Assembly: GCA_016844415.1 (NCBI GenBank)
Contig: JAENIX010000207.1
Coordinates: forward strand, 1-5,121
DNA: 5,121 nucleotides
Origin: Actinomycetota bacterium
GTDB taxonomy: Bacteria; Desulfobacterota; Deferrimicrobia; Deferrimicrobiales; Deferrimicrobiaceae
Reading direction: 5' to 3'
Shown: positions 1 through 5,121 of the stretch, in pieces
Layout: every line of letters begins with the position of its first letter
Position numbering within the stretch: the stretch's first letter is position 1
Position numbers and translations under genes: made by a program
The notes under the pieces: model-generated
The model's database searches: none
What the model was told of the DNA's origin: nothing
What the model saw: the letters and a program-made list of their open reading frames with translations, nothing else

Positions 1-720
1 CGGAACAAGATCCTTTACGCCATACTTGCCTTCGCGCTTCTTGTCATAGGGCTATCGAGTTTCCTGGCGGACCTGTCCGTCGGGGAGCTTACCAGGATCA
101 TCGCCGACGTCGGGCTTGCCTCCATCCATATATTCGGCGTCATCATGGCGGTTTTCATCGGTATCACCCTGGTCAGCCAGGAAGTGGAGCGGAAAACGGT
201 ATACCTTATCCTCTCGAGGCCGGTTCCCAGATGGGAGTTCATCGTGGGGAAGGCGCTGGGCCTCTGCCTCACCCTCGCGCTGACCACGCTGGTGATGTCG
301 GCGACGCTTTTTCTCGTGCACGCTGGTTACGGAAGGGAGCCGGAGGTAGGGATTTTCATTGCCTCCGCCGGCATCTACATGGAGCTCGTCGCGCTCATCT
401 GCCTGGCTTCCCTCTTCTCCACCTTCACCACCCCGGTGCTCAGCGCCATCTTCACGCTTTCGATGTTCCTGATCGGCCACGTCTCGGGGGATCTTCTCGT
501 CTTCGGCGGGCGCGCCGCCTCGCCGATGGTGCGGGCGGGCTCACGGCTCCTTTACTACGCCCTTCCCAACCTCGAATACTTCAACTGGAAGAACGAGGTG
601 GCGTACGGCACGGTCCGGTCCGCCTTCGTGCTTTGGGGTGCGGCCGGCTATCTAGTCTGTTATTTCGCAGCCGTGCTGTGCGTGGCCTGCCTCCTGTTCT
701 CACGCAAGGATCTCAAATGA
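1..720 (+). CDS. ABC-2 type transporter permease (5' end cut by window)
   Basis: Integral membrane subunit of an ABC transporter of the ABC-2/NosY-like permease class; it would pair with an ATPase subunit, probably encoded just upstream, to move an unidentified substrate across the inner membrane. The frame is open from base 1 to the TGA at 718-720, giving 239 visible residues; the first visible residues (RNKILY) match what usually follows a short N-terminal amphipathic stretch, so only about 15-25 residues are probably missing. About six hydrophobic segments are visible, near residues 4-22, 34-57, 81-107, 117-136, 140-160 and 205-232. After the second comes the family-typical cytoplasmic loop SQEVERKTVYLILSRPVPRW (59-78), followed by EFIVGK, and the protein ends in a charged RKDLK tail. 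The internal ATG at 145 is not the start, because clear family sequence precedes it. The substrate cannot be told; the following glycan gene makes a polysaccharide or lipid role possible but unproven. Confidence 0.88.
   Translation, partial: RNKILYAILAFALLVIGLSSFLADLSVGELTRIIADVGLASIHIFGVIMAVFIGITLVSQEVERKTVYLILSRPVPRWEFIVGKALGLCLTLALTTLVMSATLFLVHAGYGREPEVGIFIASAGIYMELVALICLASLFSTFTTPVLSAIFTLSMFLIGHVSGDLLVFGGRAASPMVRAGSRLLYYALPNLEYFNWKNEVAYGTVRSAFVLWGAAGYLVCYFAAVLCVACLLFSRKDLK
706..710 (+). promoter_or_regulatory. Ribosome binding site for the sugar-phosphate transferase gene
   Basis: AAGGA lies six bases before the ATG at 717 and inside the last codons of the permease gene. It fixes the transferase start at 717 even though its frame is open much further upstream, and with the ATGA overlap it suggests translational coupling. 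Confidence 0.7.
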
Positions 721-1727
721 CGGAGGTGGGGATACTTCCCATCGTCGCCTCGTGCGGCGCATCCCTTCTGCTGTCCCTTTATCTTACGCCGATACTGCGG
801 GATTCGGCGCGTCGGTTCGGAATACTCGACCGCCCCGACGGTGGGCTGAAAACGCAAAGGGAGCCGGTCCCCTATTTCGGCGGGCTGGCCGTTTACGCCG
901 CGGTCCTTTTCCCGGTCGCGATCTTCCTGCGGTTCAGCGATCAGCTCATGGGTCTGCTGCTTGCCTCCACCCTGATCGTCCTGCTTGGACTCATCGATGA
1001 CGTCGGCGGCCTGTCGGCGCGCATCAAGATACTGGTCCAGGTGATCGCCGTGTTCCTCATGGTCAAGTCCGGCATCCGGATCCGGATCGAATTCATCCCC
1101 CCCCTTGCCTGCGTTGCGCTGACTTTCCTGTGGATGATCGTGATGACGAACGGCTTCAATCTGATCGACGTCATGGACGGGCTTGCGGGGGGAGTCGCAT
1201 GCGTATCCGCCGCCGCGCTGGCCGTGATCTTCCTGCTTCAAGGCGAATCGATCGGAGCGATCGTTTGCGTATCACTGGCCGGAGCGCTGCTCGGTTTCCT
1301 GCGCTACAACCGGCCTCCCGCACAGGTATACCTCGGCGACGCCGGTTCTCTCCTGCTCGGTTTCCTGCTGGGGGGGCTCGCCATCAAATGCGACTATACC
1401 CTCCGGAATCCTCTCGGATGGCTTACCGCCCTCGCCGTGTTCGCGGTCCCGCTGTTCGAAATAGTCTTCGTTTCCTGGCTCCGCTTCCGCCGGGGGGCTT
1501 CCATCCTTGCCGGCAGCCGCGATCATTTCTCCCTGCGCCTGCGCAAATGGAAGCTGTCAACCGGACAGACGGTGGTTTACAGCTGCGTTGCGGCGGCGCT
1601 GTCGTCGATGATAGGCATCGCGGCGATGCACCTGGGGCCCGCGGTATCACTGATCGGCTACGGGGTCATCGTGGGAATGTTTTTCGCGGTGGCGGTATGG
1701 CTCAAGGCCATCGACATGACGCTGTGA
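717..1727 (+). CDS. Polyprenyl-phosphate sugar-1-phosphate transferase (MraY/WecA/TagO family)
   Basis: Membrane enzyme of the polyprenyl-phosphate N-acetylhexosamine-1-phosphate transferase family. It transfers a sugar-1-phosphate from a UDP-sugar, often UDP-GlcNAc, to undecaprenyl phosphate and so starts O-antigen, capsule or other surface glycan synthesis at the inner membrane. The 336 residues fit the family and show many hydrophobic helices. Visible motifs in order are PYFGG (52-56), the Mg-binding pair in DDVGGL (D94, D95), NGFNLIDVMDGLAGG (145-159, with N148, D151 and D154), YLGDAGS (205-211, with D208) and the cytoplasmic loop SRDHFSLRL (267-275). The loop keeps DH but has Leu at 273, where many relatives carry a further His (DHxSHRL). 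The ATG at 717 is chosen because it has a good ribosome site, overlaps the permease stop and starts directly before the first helix; upstream codons in this frame are a shadow of the permease. WecA-like rather than MraY is preferred from the NxxNxxD and DH motifs, but the exact sugar cannot be read. Confidence 0.92.
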   Translation: MTEVGILPIVASCGASLLLSLYLTPILRDSARRFGILDRPDGGLKTQREPVPYFGGLAVYAAVLFPVAIFLRFSDQLMGLLLASTLIVLLGLIDDVGGLSARIKILVQVIAVFLMVKSGIRIRIEFIPPLACVALTFLWMIVMTNGFNLIDVMDGLAGGVACVSAAALAVIFLLQGESIGAIVCVSLAGALLGFLRYNRPPAQVYLGDAGSLLLGFLLGGLAIKCDYTLRNPLGWLTALAVFAVPLFEIVFVSWLRFRRGASILAGSRDHFSLRLRKWKLSTGQTVVYSCVAAALSSMIGIAAMHLGPAVSLIGYGVIVGMFFAVAVWLKAIDMTL

Positions 1728-1730
1728 GGG
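1726..1730 (+). promoter_or_regulatory. Ribosome binding site for the fusion gene
   Basis: GAGGG overlaps the transferase stop codon (TGA 1725-1727) and ends seven bases before the ATG at 1738. It is a modest Shine-Dalgarno match, consistent with translation coupled to termination of the upstream gene. Confidence 0.5.
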
Positions 1731-1737
1731 CGGCCGG

Positions 1738-4170
1738 ATGATACTTGTCCTGGGCGGCGGGTTGACGGGGCTTTCCGCCGGCATGGCCCTCGAGGCGGCC
1801 GGGGCGGATTACCTGGTTCTTGAGCGGGAGGACGAGCCGGGGGGATTGTGCCGTTCTTTTTCGGCGGGGGGTTACACCTTCGACATGAGCGGCCATTTCC
1901 TGCATCTTTCCGATCCCGCGGCGAACCGGTGGATCCTCGATACCCCCGGCGTCCCTTGGCTTAACCTGGAGAGGGATGCGCGGGTCTGGCTTCGGGAAAA
2001 ACTGACGTCGTACCCTTTCCAGGTCCACCTCAAGGGGCACGACCCATCCTTCGTCACGCGCTGTCTTTCGGACTTCGCGAAGGAGCGGATTCGGGCCGCG
2101 GTTTCCGGGGAGCGCCCTCCCGCGCATTTCGCCGAATGGCTGCAGCGGATGTTCGGGGAAACGATGTGCCGGGCATTCTTCTTCCCGTACAACCGCAAGA
2201 TGTGGCGGACTCCGCTGTCGAGACTGGGGTACGAGTGGACCGGCTGGTCGGTCCCCGTTCCAAGGTTCGACGATCTGCTGGATGGGGCATCCGGCGGGAT
2301 ACGGCGGGGGATAGGTTACAACGCCGGGTTTTTCTATCCCGAGAGAGGCGGTATTGGAGTTCTTGCGCGGGCGATGGGGAGGCGCCTTGGCCGGCGGCTG
2401 CGCACCGGAGCCGATGCCGTGGGGGTCGACCTCCGGAGCAAGGTGGTCCACGTTTCGGGCGGGGATAAGCTGCCTTACACGGGCCTGATATCCACCATCC
2501 CCCTGCCGCGCCTCGCCGCCGTCTCCGAAGGGCTTTCCGCTTCCGCAAGCAGGGCGGGAGGGGCGCTTTCATGGGTCAAGGTGCTTGCCCTCAACATCGG
2601 CATCCGCGCACCGGGCCGCACGCAGGGCCACTGGGTGTACGTTCCCGGGCGTGAGTATCCCTTCTTCAGGGTCGGATTCCTGTCAAACGTCGCCGGATCC
2701 GCCGCGCCGGGCGGTTGCGCTTCGATCTTCGTCGAGAAGAGCTTCCCGGCGAACGCCCGCGTGAACGTAGACCGCGAAGTCGGTCTCGCTCTCCGGGGAT
2801 TGAAGAAGATGGGCGTCCTTCTCAAGGCGAGCCGGATCGAGGAGCTGCACCCCGTGATGCTGGATCCCGCATACGTTCACTTCGACGGCGACAGGGGAAA
2901 GGCCGTCGCTCTCCTTGCGCGCGAGTTCCGCCGGCGCGGGGTTTTCCTGGCAGGCAGGTACGGCGCGTGGGACTATTACGGGATGGAGAAATCGATGACG
3001 GACGGCCTGCGCGCCGCCCGCGAGGCCGCGTGGGGGGGAGCGCAGGAAAACACCCTGTTCACCCTGGAATCGCTCGATCCGCGGAAATTCGACCGCGTCC
3101 TCATTGCGGGAAAGGGCGGGATGCTGGACGCGCGCGCTTCAAGGATTTCCGGCTGCAGGTTCCATACGGTCGATTCCCTGGTCCGGGAGATCCGCCCCGC
3201 GTCCGACGCGAGGGCCTTTGTTTCCATGGAACGGCTCCTCAAGGAGGAGAAGAGAAGGGCCGGTGGGATTCCGCTGGTCGTTCACACGCACAGCTCGAAG
3301 GCGGGGATCCTCGGACGGGCCGCCGCGCGGCGGGCGGGCGCGGATGCGATCATCCATTCCATCCATGGGTTCGGTTTCAATGAGAGGCAGCCCGCGCCGC
3401 TGCGGAGCCTGCTTGTGGGGCTTGAGCGGATGGCTTCACGCTGGACGGACGCTTTCGTCGCGGTCTCCGAGGAGAACATCCGGCTGGGAGTGCGGGAGGG
3501 GATCTTGCCGAGGGAAAAAACGCGGCTGATACGAAGCGGCTTCGACACGGCCCGCTTCCTGTCAGGGTCGCGTGAGAAAGGCAGGCGGCTTCTGGGCCTT
3601 CCGCCGGACGCGCCGGTGGTGGGCACGATCGCGGTGTTCAAGCCGCAGAAGGCCCCCCTGGATTTCATCGAGGTCGCACGACGTGTGCGGGAGCGGATTC
3701 CTGAAGCCCGGTTCGTGATGGTGGGCGACGGAGAACTCCGGAAGGAAGTGGAGCGCGCGGCGGCCAAGGCGTTTCTTGGCGATCGGCTTATTCTGGCCGG
3801 ATGGAGAGAGGAGATCCCCGACCTGCTGCGCGCCTTCGACGTCTTTCTCCTGACCTCGCGATGGGAGGGGCTTCCGAAGGTCGTTCCGCAATCCCTGCTT
3901 TCCGGAGTTCCGGTGGTGGCCACCGCCGTGGACGGCACGCGCGAGATCGTCGATGACGGCGTCGACGGGTTCCTGCTTCCGCCGGGAGACGTCGTTGGGC
4001 TCGCCCGGCGCGTGTCGGACCTTCTTGCCGGAAACGCGTCGGTCGATCCTTTCTTCAAGCGGGAACGCCTGATCAAGGAGTTCGACCAGGATGAGATGGT
4101 CCGCGCGCAGGAGCGCCTGTATGCGGAAATACTGTCGCGAAAGGGGAGAGCGGAATGGCGGCCTTCCTGA
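1738..4170 (+). CDS. Fused FAD-dependent oxidoreductase (amine-oxidase/UGM-like) and GT4 glycosyltransferase
   Basis: An 810-residue two-enzyme protein. Residues 1 to about 431 are an FAD-binding protein of the amine-oxidase/UDP-galactopyranose-mutase-like class: GGGLTG dinucleotide loop (6-11), acidic end of strand 2 (E29), GGLCRS (35-40), FDMSGH (48-53), PYNRKMW (150-156), YPERGGIG (200-207), ISTIPL (251-256) and the C-terminal flavin motif AGRYGAWDYYGM (405-416) plus helix. Residues 433-810 are a GT-B fold, GT4-type glycosyltransferase: GGAQENTL (433-440), HTHSSKAG (516-523), HGFGFNE (543-549), FKPQKAP (634-640, donor-phosphate Lys638), VGDGEL and EGLPKVVPQ (710-718), the E-x7-E site with Gln at the second position, then DGTRE (732-736). 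No transmembrane segment is obvious, so it is probably cytosolic or membrane-associated. Oxidoreductase substrate and sugar donor are unknown; context suggests surface glycan synthesis. The GT half lacks its usual first beta strand, so glycosyltransferase activity is uncertain. The ATG at 1738 directly precedes strand 1 of the FAD fold. Confidence 0.85.
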   Translation: MILVLGGGLTGLSAGMALEAAGADYLVLEREDEPGGLCRSFSAGGYTFDMSGHFLHLSDPAANRWILDTPGVPWLNLERDARVWLREKLTSYPFQVHLKGHDPSFVTRCLSDFAKERIRAAVSGERPPAHFAEWLQRMFGETMCRAFFFPYNRKMWRTPLSRLGYEWTGWSVPVPRFDDLLDGASGGIRRGIGYNAGFFYPERGGIGVLARAMGRRLGRRLRTGADAVGVDLRSKVVHVSGGDKLPYTGLISTIPLPRLAAVSEGLSASASRAGGALSWVKVLALNIGIRAPGRTQGHWVYVPGREYPFFRVGFLSNVAGSAAPGGCASIFVEKSFPANARVNVDREVGLALRGLKKMGVLLKASRIEELHPVMLDPAYVHFDGDRGKAVALLAREFRRRGVFLAGRYGAWDYYGMEKSMTDGLRAAREAAWGGAQENTLFTLESLDPRKFDRVLIAGKGGMLDARASRISGCRFHTVDSLVREIRPASDARAFVSMERLLKEEKRRAGGIPLVVHTHSSKAGILGRAAARRAGADAIIHSIHGFGFNERQPAPLRSLLVGLERMASRWTDAFVAVSEENIRLGVREGILPREKTRLIRSGFDTARFLSGSREKGRRLLGLPPDAPVVGTIAVFKPQKAPLDFIEVARRVRERIPEARFVMVGDGELRKEVERAAAKAFLGDRLILAGWREEIPDLLRAFDVFLLTSRWEGLPKVVPQSLLSGVPVVATAVDGTREIVDDGVDGFLLPPGDVVGLARRVSDLLAGNASVDPFFKRERLIKEFDQDEMVRAQERLYAEILSRKGRAEWRPS
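3019..3060 (+). other. Fusion junction between the oxidoreductase and glycosyltransferase halves
   Basis: Residues 428-441 read REAAWGGAQENTLF. REAA closes the C-terminal helix that follows the flavin motif, where free-standing relatives normally end. GGAQENTL is the Gly-rich loop that in GT4 enzymes normally follows a start Met and a hydrophobic first strand of roughly 10-15 residues. No linker separates the two. The junction sits on a seven-G run (3032-3038). The other two frames upstream of it do not encode a GT4 start, so a single-base indel does not explain the join. Confidence 0.7.
4142..4147 (+). promoter_or_regulatory. Ribosome binding site for the prepilin peptidase gene
   Basis: AGGGGA lies seven bases before the ATG at 4155 and within the last codons of the fusion gene. 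It supports this start despite the 16-base overlap of the two coding regions. Confidence 0.65.
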
Positions 4171-4904
4171 TAGCGGCATTCGTCGCGGGAGCCTGCGTCG
4201 GCAGTTTCCTGAACGTCCTGATCCATCGCCTTCCCCGGGAAGAATCCATCGTTCGCCCCGGCTCCCGGTGTCCCGCCTGCTGCCGCCCCATCCCGCCTTG
4301 GGAAAATATCCCGCTCGCGAGCTTCGTTATCCTCGGCGGCAGATGCAGGGGATGCGGGAACAGGATCTCCCTGCGCTATCCCGCAGTCGAGGCGCTCACT
4401 GCGGCGGGGTTCGCGCTTCATGCTTATGTGGACGGGTTCGGTGTTATCCTTTTACGGGACCTGATATTCTTTTCCCTCCTTGTGCCGATCGTATTCATCG
4501 ACATCGACCACCGCATCATTCCCGACGAGCTTTCGCTGGGAGGGCTCGCCGCGGGGCTGCTCCTTTCGTTTCTTCCCGGCGGCGACTGGAAGGGAAGCCT
4601 GCTCGGAGGCGTCCTGGGGGGCGGCATACTTTTCGGAACGGCCTTCGCCTACGAGAAGATGACCGGCAGGGAAGGGATGGGGGGGGGCGACATCAAGCTG
4701 ATCGCCATGGTCGGCGCCTTCCTGGGCTGGAAGGGGGCGCTGTTCACGATATTCTGCGGATCCCTCCTTGGGACTGCCGGCGGCCTGCTCGCCATGCGTA
4801 AAGGCACGGACGGACTGAAGACCGCCATTCCGTTCGGCCCGTACCTCTGCGCCGCAGCTCTGATAGCCCGGTTTTCAGGAGAGTTGTTCTGGAGCCTGCT
4901 ATAG
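4155..4904 (+). CDS. pilD: Prepilin peptidase / N-methyltransferase (type IV prepilin leader peptidase)
   Basis: Bifunctional inner-membrane aspartic protease (peptidase family A24). It cleaves the short leader of type IV pilins or type II secretion pseudopilins and N-methylates the new N-terminal residue. The 249 residues match the family's usual size. After a first helix with GSFLNVLIHRLP (16-27) comes the cytoplasmic domain with two Cys pairs, CPAC (39-42) and CRGC (64-67), and then SLRYPAVEALT (72-82), as in methylating members. The catalytic aspartates are D116 in FIDIDHRIIPDELS (114-127) and D179 in GGGDIKL (176-182), the GxGD motif. Several further hydrophobic helices follow, and PFGPYL (226-231) is the usual C-terminal motif. 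The gene overlaps the fusion gene by 16 bases and is probably on the same transcript; the stop is TAG at 4902-4904. The family is clear; the symbol is by function, and gspO would fit equally if the substrates are secretion pseudopilins. The extra Cys43 next to the first pair is unusual but probably harmless. Confidence 0.95.
   Translation: MAAFLIAAFVAGACVGSFLNVLIHRLPREESIVRPGSRCPACCRPIPPWENIPLASFVILGGRCRGCGNRISLRYPAVEALTAAGFALHAYVDGFGVILLRDLIFFSLLVPIVFIDIDHRIIPDELSLGGLAAGLLLSFLPGGDWKGSLLGGVLGGGILFGTAFAYEKMTGREGMGGGDIKLIAMVGAFLGWKGALFTIFCGSLLGTAGGLLAMRKGTDGLKTAIPFGPYLCAAALIARFSGELFWSLL
4679..4687 (+). repeat. Nine-G homopolymer inside the peptidase active-site codons
   Basis: Bases 4679-4687 are nine consecutive G. 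They include the last base of the Met175 codon, two GGG codons and two bases of the third Gly codon, directly before the catalytic Asp179 codon. Gain or loss of one G would shift the frame just before the active site and abolish the peptidase. Confidence 0.9.
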
Positions 4905-4930
4905 AACATCCGGCGGTCTGTTCGGGTTAT
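4904..4930. terminator. Possible weak terminator between convergent genes
   Basis: The 29-base gap between the two facing stop codons holds a short inverted repeat, GAACA (4904-4908) and TGTTC (4919-4923), around a GC-rich ten-base centre. A T-rich stretch follows on the plus strand (4927-4935, TTATTTCTT). The stem is only five base pairs and not GC-rich, so a working intrinsic terminator is uncertain; its place between convergent genes is the main support. Confidence 0.25.
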
Positions 4931-4933
4931 TTC

Positions 4934-5121
4934 TTAAGGCTGTTTCCCCGCGAGTTTCCGAGATAGGGTCTGGAGAAGATCCGCCGTTTCTTGAAAGTAA
5001 TCCCCGTTCCGAAGGATCACACGTTCGGGGCACTCCCCTTCCAGCATTTCCTTCAGGGTGGCGTTGATCCGGTAGATCGGCCCTGCGATCCGCTGGCTGA
5101 AATAAAGGGTATAAGCGAACA
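4934..5121 (-). CDS. C-terminal end of a membrane HAMP-domain signalling protein (5' end beyond the window)
   Basis: The minus strand is open from the window edge to a TAA stop at 4934-4936 (61 complete codons visible). The fragment starts with the end of a hydrophobic segment (FAYTLYF), then SQRIAGPIYRINATLKEMLE (8-27), a first HAMP helix with its conserved Pro after Gly, a connector with ERVILRNGDYF (32-42), and a second helix QETADLLQTL. HAMP domains pass signals from a transmembrane sensor to a cytoplasmic output. Here the protein stops right after the HAMP unit with a short basic tail, so there is no kinase, cyclase or chemoreceptor signalling domain downstream; it looks like one of the short TM-HAMP proteins with no output module of its own. 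It converges on the prepilin peptidase gene and may belong to the same pilus or secretion neighbourhood, but that link is inferred from position only. Confidence 0.7.
   Translation of the reverse strand, partial: FAYTLYFSQRIAGPIYRINATLKEMLEGECPERVILRNGDYFQETADLLQTLSRKLAGKQP

Noticed and set aside
231..716. Upstream extension of the transferase frame to an ATG at 231
   Set aside because: The translation is low-complexity Arg/Gly/His sequence overlapping the permease; the transferase family sequence begins only after the ATG at 717, which has its own ribosome site.
1097..1104. Eight-C run in the transferase gene, with several other runs of six or seven G (for example 1370-1376), as possible sequencing errors
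   Set aside because: The reading frame and family motifs continue correctly through each run, so no frameshift is indicated.
1702..2451. A 249-codon minus-strand frame across the end of the transferase gene and the oxidoreductase start
   Set aside because: Pro/Arg-rich composition with no motif, wholly antisense to clear coding sequence.
3032..3038. A single-base indel in the seven-G run as the cause of the fusion
   Set aside because: The same frame encodes valid family sequence on both sides, and neither alternative frame upstream contains a hydrophobic GT4 N-terminus, so a frameshift here would not restore two separate genes.
3282..4421. A 379-codon open frame on the minus strand, antisense to the glycosyltransferase half and the start of the prepilin peptidase gene
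   Set aside because: Its translation is rich in Arg, Ser and Pro without any recognisable motif, and it spans two well-supported genes; it is a codon-bias shadow in GC-rich DNA.

Overview
This GC-rich window holds a compact run of four rightward genes and the end of one leftward gene. It looks like the chromosome of a Gram-negative bacterium. The style of the protein families (ABC-2 permease, WecA-like transferase, FAD protein and GT4 glycosyltransferase, bifunctional prepilin peptidase, small HAMP protein) suggests a Desulfobacterota/Geobacter-type (former Deltaproteobacteria) organism. That placement is inference from family resemblance, not from a marker gene. Almost every base is coding, and I see no RNA gene, insertion sequence or CRISPR array.

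Layout: bases 1-720 carry an ABC-2 type membrane permease that lacks only its first few codons. It overlaps by four bases (ATGA, 717-720) a polyprenyl-phosphate sugar-1-phosphate transferase of the MraY/WecA family (717-1727). Ten bases later comes an 810-residue protein (1738-4170) that joins two normally separate enzymes: an FAD-binding, amine-oxidase/UDP-galactopyranose-mutase-like protein and a GT4 glycosyltransferase. Its last 16 bases overlap the prepilin peptidase gene (4155-4904). After a 29-base gap, the end of a TM-HAMP protein gene faces the other way (4934-5121, minus strand).

The tight spacing and overlaps of the first four genes point to one transcription unit. Genes 2 and 3 fit envelope or exopolysaccharide synthesis: the transferase loads the first sugar phosphate on undecaprenyl phosphate, the GT4 domain adds a sugar, and the FAD domain may modify a sugar or lipid intermediate. 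The permease could belong to an export system. The prepilin peptidase processes type IV pilin or type II secretion pseudopilin precursors, so surface glycan synthesis and pilus/secretion maturation appear to share a transcript here.

The most notable point is the fusion junction near 3031. The oxidoreductase half runs to its normal C-terminal FAD motif and helix. The glycosyltransferase half starts directly at its Gly-rich loop, without the initiating Met and first beta strand that this family normally has. This is either a genuine fusion or an in-frame deletion (biological or an assembly artefact). A second point is a run of nine G residues encoding the catalytic GGGD motif of the prepilin peptidase.
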